A DNA stretch of 64,000 nucleotides, taken from assembly GCA_014238125.1 (NCBI GenBank), contig JABABS010000083.1:1-64000 (forward strand), given 5' to 3'. Positions 43,162 to 51,982 of the stretch are shown here, in pieces. The DNA comes from Phycisphaerales bacterium (lineage in GTDB: Bacteria; Planctomycetota; Phycisphaerae; Phycisphaerales; SM1A02). Each line of letters starts with the position of its first letter. The stretch's first letter is position 1. Under the pieces are notes generated by a model. The model searched no databases and was not told where the DNA came from. It saw only the letters and a program-made list of their open reading frames with translations. Made by a program: the position numbers and the translations under genes.

Positions 43162-44570
43162 ACAGATGCTTGCGCTGGTTCGAGAACATCCACTGCCATA
43201 TATGGTTTTAGACATTTTGGAATTAGAACAGTTCCATCTTTTTGTTGGTGCATTTCAAGCAAGGGAATTAAGATACGTGGACTTGCAAGCACAGTATTGT
43301 TGAGTGAATGTGCAAAAACGGTTTTGCCATCTTCGTTACGGTACCGCATGTTCAGCCTTCTACACTGAAAATCATAAAGTCTCGAAGCAGAATGCGTCTC
43401 GCCCCAATCGCCAAGTGGTCTGTTTTGATCGTCAAGTTCTCCGCGTCCGGGCATCCAACATTCGATATCAATCATGTCAGCATTTTTTGAACCAAGATCA
43501 GCAGTGCAACATTGCAATAATCTGTAGGGTAATTCGAGTTGATGTAATAAATCTTCAACAATCGCGAGCATGTCTTTGTGAAATTGACGGCTTGTTTCTT
43601 CGTCTGCCTTGCAAATTACAACTTGCTCAACTTTTTCAAATTGATGGATGCGATATAAACCCGCGGTGTCTCTTCCTGCCGCGCCTGCCTCTCTTCGAAA
43701 ACACGTTGAGACAGTTGCCATTTTGATTGGTAAATCGTTGGAGTCAATGATTTCATCGGCGTACATCCCCATGAGCCCAACCTCTCCAGTACCAGCGAGG
43801 AAGAGATCATGACCAGAACCACGTGAAGATTCTTCAATGTGGTACGCTTGGTCTCGACCTGTTGGGAAAAATCCTGTCCCAATCATACATTCTTCTCTGA
43901 GAATGACTGGCACAGACATCGGTTTGTAGCCATATTTGTTTGTAATGAGATCAAAGGCAAATCTTAACATTGCCTGTTGCAAACGCATCCCGTTTCCGGT
44001 GAGCATGTAGTGCCGAGTGCCGGCCATTTTTACTCCACGTTCAAAATCAACAAGTTCAAGGGATTCAACTAGTTCAAGATGTGTTTTGGGTTCGAAACCT
44101 CGGTTTTTTGCAAAAGTATGCGAAAGATCGAATCCTTCAGGTGACCATGTCCGCAACTGGACGTTGTCTTGCGCAGATTCACCTTTTGGTACATCTGCAT
44201 CTGGTGGTTGTGGAACTTGCAACAGCAATGCGTTCCAATCTGGCTCGATGGCAGTAATGGATTCTTCCAGCCGCTGGATTTCTGCTTTGAGCATTGCGGG
44301 TTTTGATTCAAGTTCTGTAAGTTGTGTTTTTATTTGATTTTTTTCATCATCGGAGGCACTTTTAAGTTGTCCTTTGAGTTTACCAATTTGCGGTCCAATT
44401 TCTTTCGAAATCCGATTCTGCTCAGCTCGATGATCTTCTTTCTGTCGCTGGAGCAATCTCCTTTGTTCATCAAGTTCAAGGAGTGTAGAAATATCTACGG
44501 TGATGTTTTTTGCTTTAGCACCCTCAATAAAACGTTGTGGATTTTCGCGGAGTAATTTAAGATCGATCAT
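43158..44570 (-). CDS. serS: Seryl-tRNA synthetase
   Basis: A 470-residue class II synthetase. The N-terminal coiled-coil arm (about 30-115, LLELDEQRRLLQRQKEDHRA) binds tRNA-Ser. The catalytic motifs follow: RHYMLTGNGMRLQQA, motif 2 CFRREAGAAGRDTAGLYRIHQF, and motif 3 near TVLASPRILIPLLEMHQ. The start overlaps the nadK stop by 4 bp. The C-terminal ASPRILIPLLE version (Ser-Pro in place of Ala-Arg or similar) is a minor deviation in motif 3. Confidence 0.94.
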   Translation of the reverse strand: MIDLKLLRENPQRFIEGAKAKNITVDISTLLELDEQRRLLQRQKEDHRAEQNRISKEIGPQIGKLKGQLKSASDDEKNQIKTQLTELESKPAMLKAEIQRLEESITAIEPDWNALLLQVPQPPDADVPKGESAQDNVQLRTWSPEGFDLSHTFAKNRGFEPKTHLELVESLELVDFERGVKMAGTRHYMLTGNGMRLQQAMLRFAFDLITNKYGYKPMSVPVILREECMIGTGFFPTGRDQAYHIEESSRGSGHDLFLAGTGEVGLMGMYADEIIDSNDLPIKMATVSTCFRREAGAAGRDTAGLYRIHQFEKVEQVVICKADEETSRQFHKDMLAIVEDLLHQLELPYRLLQCCTADLGSKNADMIDIECWMPGRGELDDQNRPLGDWGETHSASRLYDFQCRRLNMRYRNEDGKTVFAHSLNNTVLASPRILIPLLEMHQQKDGTVLIPKCLKPYMAVDVLEPAQASV

Positions 44571-45394
44571 AGAGAGTCAGTTTTTTCTGTAAGTTCTGGT
44601 GGAGTTGCCCAGTGAAGTTTATCAACCAGGGTATTCCAAAAAGTATTTGATGGATTAAGCACAATGGACAGGGTGTCATCAGCTTGTTTTGCTGTAATTT
44701 GGGATCCTTCTTTTATGTGGCATTTTACTTGACCATCAATGATTAGTGAGGTCCCTTCGTTTGCTTTGCGAAGCGTGATTTTTACAAATGCATCGTTTGC
44801 AAGGACAACAGGTCGAACGGCCAATGAGTGGGCTACTACGGGTGTGAATACGATGACTTTAGAAGTTGGGTCAACGATTGGTCCACCTGCTGAGACATTG
44901 TGTGCGGTAGAACCAATTGGTGTAGAGACAATCATCCCATCGCCTCGAAATGTTGGAGCGTCAATTGCATTGATTGCGAGGTCGAACTCTAAAATTCTAA
45001 ATGGATGACCTGCTGCGATCATTGCTTCATTCATTGCAATCATAGGTTCTTCGCCATCAACACAAATTTCAAGCAGCATGACCGAAATTAATTCAGCAGT
45101 ATCTGAGAAAACCCTTTGTCGATGTTCAATCAGAGACTCGGCATCAAATGTTGCTAGAAAACCTAAACGTCCACTGTTTACGCCGATGAGCGGGATATTT
45201 GCTTTTGCAAGCAGAGGACCATATTGAATGAGTGTTCCATCGCCTCCAATGGCGATGGCTCCGTCACATTGTGTTTGTAAATCATCTCCAACAAATTCGA
45301 CAACATCAACAAGATGAGTTTCGAGTGAAGCAGCGATTGATGCAATCGATTTGTTCGTACGATCAGCAAGCAAAATGATGCGTTTTTTCGCCAT
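44567..45394 (-). CDS. nadK: NAD kinase
   Basis: A 275-residue protein with GGDGTLIQYGPLL, IPLIGVNSGRLGFLAT, NEAMIAAG and the family TPIGSTAHNVSAGGPIV motif. It phosphorylates NAD to NADP. It is first of the nadK-serS-tilS unit, with 4-bp overlaps throughout. A short gap of about 30 bp separates it from the ABC transporter gene upstream. Confidence 0.94.
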   Translation of the reverse strand: MAKKRIILLADRTNKSIASIAASLETHLVDVVEFVGDDLQTQCDGAIAIGGDGTLIQYGPLLAKANIPLIGVNSGRLGFLATFDAESLIEHRQRVFSDTAELISVMLLEICVDGEEPMIAMNEAMIAAGHPFRILEFDLAINAIDAPTFRGDGMIVSTPIGSTAHNVSAGGPIVDPTSKVIVFTPVVAHSLAVRPVVLANDAFVKITLRKANEGTSLIIDGQVKCHIKEGSQITAKQADDTLSIVLNPSNTFWNTLVDKLHWATPPELTEKTDSL

Positions 45395-45427
45395 GTGGGG
45401 ATTGTAACTATATGCGACGGGTTGGGT

Positions 45428-46369
45428 CTAACTCACCAATCCCTTGGTGAGCCTCATAAATGCAGTTTCAAGATTTACTTGTTCGCCCTGCATTGAAAGA
45501 ACTCGAAATCCTCGAGCAATTAGACGATTTGGAAGTTCCGATCGATCGAGGTTTGAATCAGCGTTGATTGACACGTCAATGCGATGTGCACCATTGTTTT
45601 CAACAACGTCTACCATCGAAATGCCATCGACGGTTCGCAACAGGGCAGCAGCCTCTTGGGCTCGTTCAGTTACTTCGATGTGCACGAGTTGCCCAACTTT
45701 TGCTTTGGAGAGGATTTCCTTAACAGAGCCGGAGAACAAAAGTTTTCCTTGTTCAATAATTCCAACGCTCGTACAAAGTTCAGCAAGCTCGTGGAGAATG
45801 TGTGAACTGATGAGAATAGTTTTCCCCATTCGGTGGAGTTCTTTAAGCAACGCACGAATCTCAATTCTCGCACGAGGATCCAAACCAGAAGCAGGTTCAT
45901 CTAGTAAAAGTACTTCAGGATCATGTAGAAGAACTCTTGCAATTGAGAGCCGTTGACTCATTCCGCGGCTTAAGCCAGCAACCTCAGCATTTGCTTTGTA
46001 ATTCAGTTCAGTGAGTTCAAGGACATCACCAACTGCGCGATGACGTTGCGAACCACTTAGCCCGTAACAACTAGCAAAAAAATCAAGATATTCACTCACA
46101 AGCATGTCATCATACGAACCCATGAAGTCAGGAACGTAACCAATAATTGGTCGAATCTCAGCATTCTGATAGCCAACAACTTTTCCGCCAACACGTGCTT
46201 CTCCCCACGTTGGCTTGAGAAGCGTGGATAGTATTTTGATAGTTGTGGTTTTACCAGCACCGTTAGGTCCGATGAATCCATAGCATTCGCCTGCTTCGAT
46301 CTCTAAGTTGAGATTGTCGAGGGCAAGGAGCTCGCCATATTTTCTTGTGAGGTTAATCGTTTGAATCAT
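45428..46369 (-). CDS. ABC transporter ATP-binding protein
   Basis: A 313-residue ATPase with Walker A FIGPNGAGKTTT, the signature LSRGMSQRLS and Walker B VLLLDEPASGLDP, and a C-terminal domain of ~90 residues like the Gld/Nos or CcmA/DrrA group. Such ATPases pair with ABC-2 type permeases, but none is adjacent. The neighbour upstream (46366-48666) is a large membrane protein that overlaps by 4 bp. The ATG at 46369 is the coupled start. Export of an unknown substrate is inferred. Confidence 0.85.
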   Translation of the reverse strand: MIQTINLTRKYGELLALDNLNLEIEAGECYGFIGPNGAGKTTTIKILSTLLKPTWGEARVGGKVVGYQNAEIRPIIGYVPDFMGSYDDMLVSEYLDFFASCYGLSGSQRHRAVGDVLELTELNYKANAEVAGLSRGMSQRLSIARVLLHDPEVLLLDEPASGLDPRARIEIRALLKELHRMGKTILISSHILHELAELCTSVGIIEQGKLLFSGSVKEILSKAKVGQLVHIEVTERAQEAAALLRTVDGISMVDVVENNGAHRIDVSINADSNLDRSELPNRLIARGFRVLSMQGEQVNLETAFMRLTKGLVS

Positions 46370-48666
46370 TGCGTAGTTCCTAAAGGATACACCCAACGAA
46401 CCATAGTCATACCATCGCTCTTAGTAATTTTTTCACCATCGACCTGTATCTCAACTGGGATTGAAGCATTTTTTACAAAACCCATGACAATGATGCATGG
46501 TCTCCCAAACCAACTTGCCATGTCAAGTTCTCGTCCACCTTCACGAACATTGTTGTGTGTGGGTGGCGACTTTTCGCTTCCAGCACGTTTTCGATACGCC
46601 GGAGGTTTGAGATGAGAATAAAGTGAAAGCATTTCAAGTCGTTTTTTTATTTCATCTTGTGGCATCGCCGCGCCGCCTGCGTAGACATCCCATCGATTCT
46701 CTTGTTTGTATCGTTCGTCAAAACCTTTTTCGATGAGCGCATCAATTGTGGGATGAAATCCATTGAGTGAAAGATGCTCCTCGGGACCCCAACTGCTTGA
46801 GAGTCTCCAAGAGTATGCGACATTGAGTGGTTTCCCACTTTCAGAATAAGTTATCCATGAAAGTTCTTTGCCGTTATCATTTTTCGCGAAATGTGCTGGG
46901 GCAATTCTTTCATCAGTGACCCAAACAACGGTGACGTCGTAAAGAGAAACATTCATTTTGTTTTCAATCAAACCAGAAAGTCCAATTGACGTCCCATTTT
47001 CAAGTGTACGCACGGCTGGCTTGTCGTCAAAATCTACACGAATAAGTGATTTGTAAGAATCAGATTGCAAACCACCTGCCCAATTGAATTGAAAATTCGC
47101 AGTAGTTGCTCTTGATGGCTGATCAAAAAAGGAAGGAACTTGATCTATGTTTACAGATACATGCCGAGTGTCAGCAAAACTAGGAGTCTTTGATAGTTCA
47201 GTAGGTGTCCAGGGCATGAGCAAGTTTGCAGTCCCCAATATAGAAATTTGATTGGTGCTGTAATTTGGTAAGTAGAGTGAAAACCAACCATGTACCTGTT
47301 GCTTTGGTGCACCAAACACTTGATCAATGATAGAAAGATGTCGCAAGGGGATCGCAACGTTGAAAGTTGTTCTCGATATGCTCCAACTAATTACAGTAAA
47401 AATCACCGCATTTACAGCAAACCACATCCACGACCAACGAAGTTTTCTCTTTTTACGAAGTACAAAATATCCAATAGGGCCGCCTACGATGATGTAAGTA
47501 ATAACAAGAATAAACGCAGTCCCAAGTCGCCCACCAGAAACAGTGGACATTGCAATTGTTTGTGCTGCAATCGACCCCATTGGTAGTGTTGTGCTTGTTG
47601 GAATGGCACCGGAAATCAATTCAAGATCAAGAAGTTTTTGGAGGGTTACGGGCGAAGGTGTGTCTCCACGTCGTCCAAGGATTCGATTCCAAAAGACATC
47701 TGCTTTTGGTAAACCAAGTGCCGCAACTCGCCCATCAGCAAGATCAATACCAATGATTGAACACTTCCCAACTCCAACATCTTTTGTCACTGCAATGACA
47801 CGTGAGTCTGGCAACGTGAACATTGGAGTGTAATTCTGTGCTTCGAAGGAACGAACTGTTAGCAACAGAGGGTTATTGTTACGAGGAGTTCCAAGAATAT
47901 TTTGAAAGTCAGAGATCGTTGCATTCCCAAGTGTTGGTTCGATATCACCAAGGATCGAAGCGAGAGGGCTTTCTTCAGAGCCAAGTCCCCAGGGATTTCC
48001 AATGGTAGGCAAGATGATGACCAAGTGTCCACCGCGTGAAACCCACTCTTCAATGGCTTTTGATTGCCGGTAATCTAATGCTGGTTGTGCGTCAGCCCAG
48101 ACAAGCGTGTCGATTGAATCGAAGCATGGCCATGCATCTGGAATATCTTCAGGTTGTAAACCAGAAATTGCTATAGTTGGTTCGAGAACTGTGACGGTAT
48201 TTCCTGATCCAGCTAAACCGCTAAGACCGAGCCTACGAGTTCCAACGACGGCAATAGCACCATGTTGTAATGAAATTGGCGCAGCGTTTACAGATTGCGC
48301 AGAAAAACGGAACAAAGTTAGTTGTTCGCCTGGTGTACCGTTAATAAGAGTGCGAAGGCGAAGTGTCCACGCTGTGGTTCTAGTTGCCCATGGTTGTACA
48401 GGAGCGTAAAGCCACGTTGACACATTTTGGTTCGGAGTCAACGTTATTGGTCGACCCCAAGCGACAATGTCACCATCTCCGTCTGGAACGTCCCAAGAAA
48501 TCCATGCGGAAATTGGTTCTGGGTTTGTGTTGGATACGGTTATGTGCAGTGGTGTAATGTCACCTGCACGCCATGTATTTCCTAGACCAAGTGAATCAAC
48601 TGTAATGGTATATTCACCAGTAGCAGAGAGTAATGCAGCTGTGAGTACACAAGTGATTCCGATCAT
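46366..48666 (-). CDS. Large exported/membrane protein coupled to an ABC ATPase
   Basis: A 766-residue protein with a signal peptide (MIGITCVLTAALLSATG), a long extracytoplasmic region including a Rossmann/GATase-like stretch (IDTLVWADAQPALDYRQSKAIEEWVSRGGHLVI), and two adjacent membrane helices near residues 385-432 (LGTAFILVITYIIVGGPIGYF and MWFAVNAVIFTVISWSI). About 330 residues of extracytoplasmic beta-rich sequence follow. The GATase-like portion and membrane helices recall GldG/DUF4350-type partners of gliding or export ABC systems, but the match is by pattern only. The start overlaps the M20 gene by 4 bp. Confidence 0.6.
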   Translation of the reverse strand: MIGITCVLTAALLSATGEYTITVDSLGLGNTWRAGDITPLHITVSNTNPEPISAWISWDVPDGDGDIVAWGRPITLTPNQNVSTWLYAPVQPWATRTTAWTLRLRTLINGTPGEQLTLFRFSAQSVNAAPISLQHGAIAVVGTRRLGLSGLAGSGNTVTVLEPTIAISGLQPEDIPDAWPCFDSIDTLVWADAQPALDYRQSKAIEEWVSRGGHLVIILPTIGNPWGLGSEESPLASILGDIEPTLGNATISDFQNILGTPRNNNPLLLTVRSFEAQNYTPMFTLPDSRVIAVTKDVGVGKCSIIGIDLADGRVAALGLPKADVFWNRILGRRGDTPSPVTLQKLLDLELISGAIPTSTTLPMGSIAAQTIAMSTVSGGRLGTAFILVITYIIVGGPIGYFVLRKKRKLRWSWMWFAVNAVIFTVISWSISRTTFNVAIPLRHLSIIDQVFGAPKQQVHGWFSLYLPNYSTNQISILGTANLLMPWTPTELSKTPSFADTRHVSVNIDQVPSFFDQPSRATTANFQFNWAGGLQSDSYKSLIRVDFDDKPAVRTLENGTSIGLSGLIENKMNVSLYDVTVVWVTDERIAPAHFAKNDNGKELSWITYSESGKPLNVAYSWRLSSSWGPEEHLSLNGFHPTIDALIEKGFDERYKQENRWDVYAGGAAMPQDEIKKRLEMLSLYSHLKPPAYRKRAGSEKSPPTHNNVREGGRELDMASWFGRPCIIVMGFVKNASIPVEIQVDGEKITKSDGMTMVRWVYPLGTTQ

Positions 48667-50075
48667 GATTGGATGAATGCGTACTTGTCTAGAATGGCTG
48701 CGTGTGCAAGGACACCGTTATGAAAGCACGAAAGTTCAAACTTTTCATTCGGTGCGTGAATAAGATCGTCATCAAGTGAAAAGCCTACAAGGACAGCGTC
48801 AACACCAAGTATTTCTTGGAATGAACCAACGACAGGGATTGAACCACCTGAGCCAATAAGCACTGCAGGATTTGGGAAAATTTGTGAAAGCGCTTCACTT
48901 GCTGCTGCAAGCCACGGCGAATCTGTAGGAACAGAAATCGCGGGGTTTACGCCAAAGCTCGTGATGTTCCAATGGCAACCTTCGGGTGTTCTTTCTTCAA
49001 GAAAAGCACGGAGGTTGTCTTCAATTTGTTGTGGGTTTTGGTTCGCGACAAGTCTGCAACTAATTTTCGCAGTTGCTGTTGCGCCAATAACGGTTTTTGC
49101 ACCCAAGCCTGTGTAACCAGCGAAGAGCCCGTTGATGTCACAAGTTGGGCGTGCCCAAAGTCGTTCTAATGTTGAATATCCTTCTTCGCCAAATGTTGCT
49201 TTTGCTCCGGATGATTCAAGGACAAGTGCGTCCGCATCACCAAGAGTATTCCACTGCGAAGATTGTTCATCACTGAGAGTAGTAACATCATCGTAGAAAT
49301 GTGCGATTTGTACCCGACCATTTTTATCGTGAAGTTGTCCAAGAATTTCAGTGATGGCGTTTGCAGGGTTGATAACTGCACCGCCGTAACCCCCACTGTG
49401 TAAATCGTGGGAAGGGCCGTGCAATGTTGCTTCGATGTATACCAATCCTCGAAGTCTACTTGTGATTGCTGGAGTGTCAACATCCCACATGCCAGTGTCA
49501 CAGACGACGCACGTGTCAGCTAGCAAATCTTGTTTGTGTTCGTTGAGAAATGGTTCAAGACTTTCACTCCCGCATTCTTCTTCTCCTTCGAACAACATGA
49601 CGACGCGGACTGGTAGTTTTTCATGTACAGCTTTCCACGAGCGGATTGCTTCGACAAACGTCATGAGTTGTCCCTTGTCGTCGGCAGCGCCGCGAGCGAC
49701 GATGCGTTTGCCGTGAGCACCCTCGACAATTGCTGCTTCAAAAGGATCAGCGTTCCATTCGTCAAGTGGTTGTACAGGTTGCACGTCATAATGTCCGTAA
49801 TACAACACGCGGGGTGCTTCTGGGCCAGCAGAGTCGTCAGTAGCAACAACCATTGGATGCCCTTTGGTTTTGTGCACTGTTGTAGCTAAGCCAATGGAAC
49901 GCAAGTCATCTGCAAGATGCTCGGCACATCGGTGCACTTCGTTTGCGAATTCTGGATCTGTGCTTATGCTTGGAATTCGAAGCAATGCTTGCAATCGTTC
50001 AACTGCTGCATCAAGATTTTGATCTATGTGATCGAGGACGGGTTGTAATGTTTCGTTTGCTACCAGTTCAGACAT
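48663..50075 (-). CDS. M20/M25/M40-family dipeptidase
   Basis: A 470-residue zinc peptidase. It has the metal-ligand His in YYGHYDVQP, the DDKGQLMTF Asp, the catalytic and ligand EGEEECGSES and the C-terminal His in HAPNEKFELSCF. Proteins of this group cleave dipeptides or related N-acyl compounds. It overlaps both the MauE-thioredoxin gene and the large membrane protein in a run of coupled minus-strand genes. Confidence 0.9.
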   Translation of the reverse strand: MSELVANETLQPVLDHIDQNLDAAVERLQALLRIPSISTDPEFANEVHRCAEHLADDLRSIGLATTVHKTKGHPMVVATDDSAGPEAPRVLYYGHYDVQPVQPLDEWNADPFEAAIVEGAHGKRIVARGAADDKGQLMTFVEAIRSWKAVHEKLPVRVVMLFEGEEECGSESLEPFLNEHKQDLLADTCVVCDTGMWDVDTPAITSRLRGLVYIEATLHGPSHDLHSGGYGGAVINPANAITEILGQLHDKNGRVQIAHFYDDVTTLSDEQSSQWNTLGDADALVLESSGAKATFGEEGYSTLERLWARPTCDINGLFAGYTGLGAKTVIGATATAKISCRLVANQNPQQIEDNLRAFLEERTPEGCHWNITSFGVNPAISVPTDSPWLAAASEALSQIFPNPAVLIGSGGSIPVVGSFQEILGVDAVLVGFSLDDDLIHAPNEKFELSCFHNGVLAHAAILDKYAFIQS

Positions 50076-51022
50076 TGTGGACTTTCATATTCTTCGTTTT
50101 CGTTTGCACATTGAACGATACCGTTTTCAATTGCAACAACAAGTGGTGTTCCAATGATCCAATCAACACCGATTGGAAGTTCAGTTTCTTTGCAGTTAAA
50201 ACAGGGGTTATCGAATAATCCTTCAGTGAAGAAACCTTCCTTTGCTTCTGGAATTGCAACAAGAGTTGTTGGAACTCTCAGATCAAAAAATGTGTCTAAA
50301 TACAAAAGACTTTCGCAATGGTCACAAGTTTTTGCGTAAAAAATAACGTACTGTTTTCCATTGTGGATGTCTTGTGGCCAATTTACAACCCAACCAAATA
50401 AGTCGATCGTATCGATAGATTGACCAACCCACGCAGAAACATCTTGTGGGTACCACGAATCTGGAAGGTTGTTGTCATTTTTTTCTACCGAATAAAAAAT
50501 GCTACTGAACGTGAATATCCATGCTCCAAGAATAAAGACAGAAGATCCAACGAGCCCCCGTTTTGCTTTGCTTTTATTGCATCTGCTCATTCGTGGTTTG
50601 AAAACGATGATAGCAAGGAGCAAACTTGCGTCAATAATAAACATTGTCCATGGTGCAAGTGAGTGGTCGCCAAGGCATCCGCAACTTGTTTCACCCCTAG
50701 AAATTGCGACAATGAGAACGACTAAAAATGTACTGAGCATGACAACGGCAGCAGTTCTTGCAAGTTTTGGCACGAACAACATGACGCCAACAAAAGCAAA
50801 TTCAATTGCTGTCAAAATTGCAAGGAGAAGATGTAGGTGGTCTGCAAAACCAATGGCTGAACCCGCATCGAGAATCGTTCGCGGAAGCGATTTTGGTGTT
50901 GCACCGCTGGCTTTTGTGAATGCCCCAAAAAAAATCCACGCTGGCACAATCAATCGTACGAGCAGTGTTCCAATCCACCGAGTAATCACATTTACTTTAG
51001 GGTTATGTTCCGTTTCGTCCAT
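50060..51022 (-). CDS. MauE/DoxX-type membrane protein fused to a thioredoxin-like domain
   Basis: A 320-residue protein. Residues ~15-145 form four membrane helices with the paired Cys of MauE-type proteins (ETSCGCLGDHS, about 113-116). A further helix lies near 165-180. The C-terminal ~120 residues are thioredoxin-like: QYVIFYAKTCDHCESLLY carries CxxC, followed by an extra CxxC pair in NPCFNCKE. MauE-type proteins act in disulfide transfer; joining one to a CxxC domain suggests a self-contained disulfide or reductant carrier across the membrane. It overlaps the M20 gene by 16 bp. Confidence 0.7.
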   Translation of the reverse strand: MDETEHNPKVNVITRWIGTLLVRLIVPAWIFFGAFTKASGATPKSLPRTILDAGSAIGFADHLHLLLAILTAIEFAFVGVMLFVPKLARTAAVVMLSTFLVVLIVAISRGETSCGCLGDHSLAPWTMFIIDASLLLAIIVFKPRMSRCNKSKAKRGLVGSSVFILGAWIFTFSSIFYSVEKNDNNLPDSWYPQDVSAWVGQSIDTIDLFGWVVNWPQDIHNGKQYVIFYAKTCDHCESLLYLDTFFDLRVPTTLVAIPEAKEGFFTEGLFDNPCFNCKETELPIGVDWIIGTPLVVAIENGIVQCANENEEYESPQCLNW

Positions 51023-51073
51023 TCACCCATTCTATTGACTCCTAGTCGAGTTGGCTTTGAGTTAATAGTACTA

Positions 51074-51775
51074 TTAGTTTCGGCGGCGACGGCGATTGAG
51101 AGCGAAAGCCGTCAAAAGGAGAGCCGCAGGCGGTGCAGGAACGACTGAGCCAGTAAATACTTGGCTGCCATCTGCTTTGAAACCATCAGTCCCAAGCACA
51201 GTCCAACCATCGTTCCAACTCACAAATTGAAATGCATCAGCATCGAGACCCGCATCACCGTCAATACTTGAGAAGTTGTAGGAGATCGCATCTCCGTACT
51301 GCATCCCAGCCCACGCAAAACCATCACCACTGCCAATGGAACCCCATACGAAGGTCGCTCCGAGTGTTTGCGAACCAAATGGTGGTTCGATAAGGTTCCA
51401 AGAGTCTTGAGTTGCATCGTTGATATACATGGAAAGCGAATTGGAAGCTGTTGAAACTATTCCAACAGTGGCGTCTATCCCCGTATCACCATTGCCCATT
51501 TCTTGATCCATCAACGTAAAGAGGGCTAATCCTGCTGGTGTGTTGATAGGTAGCAATGTTATTTTTCCATCAGTCTCGATACCCCATCCGTTTAAATTTT
51601 GATGAATTGTTGCCAAATCATCAGTAGAGAGATATGGCGAAGCGCCGTCTAAAATCCCATCTATTGCATGAGATTGAAGCTGGTAGGTCCCCACGCCATC
51701 TAATTGGACAATATCAGCGAGTGCATTTGCTGCAAGGAATGTTGGAACAAGAATGATTGCGTGTTTTGTAAACAT
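51074..51775 (-). CDS. Secreted protein with PEP-CTERM-like sorting tail
   Basis: A 233-residue protein with a signal peptide cleaving after ALA (about residue 20), a beta-rich Gly/Asp/Asn body of unrecognised fold, and a C-terminal VPAPPAALLLTAFALNRRRRRN. That tail is a short proline-led motif, a hydrophobic stretch and a basic run, the PEP-CTERM architecture. An exosortase would cleave and anchor it; no exosortase gene is in the window. The body function is unknown. Confidence 0.75.
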   Translation of the reverse strand: MFTKHAIILVPTFLAANALADIVQLDGVGTYQLQSHAIDGILDGASPYLSTDDLATIHQNLNGWGIETDGKITLLPINTPAGLALFTLMDQEMGNGDTGIDATVGIVSTASNSLSMYINDATQDSWNLIEPPFGSQTLGATFVWGSIGSGDGFAWAGMQYGDAISYNFSSIDGDAGLDADAFQFVSWNDGWTVLGTDGFKADGSQVFTGSVVPAPPAALLLTAFALNRRRRRN

Positions 51776-51982
51776 AGTGCTTCTCTCAAGGGTGGGGTCT
51801 AGACTCAGTATGTTTCGGCATCACAAGGCGCTATTCTGAAGGAATGATGTTCAACTCGATTAGTAAATATCGTTGAATTGCGTAATTCTGTTCGGGTTGT
51901 ATCGGTTATGAATGGAAATTGGCAAAATAGGCAATTTGCCAAACATCTGTTGCAACTTCGTTCGAGTGGTATTATCTCCACC

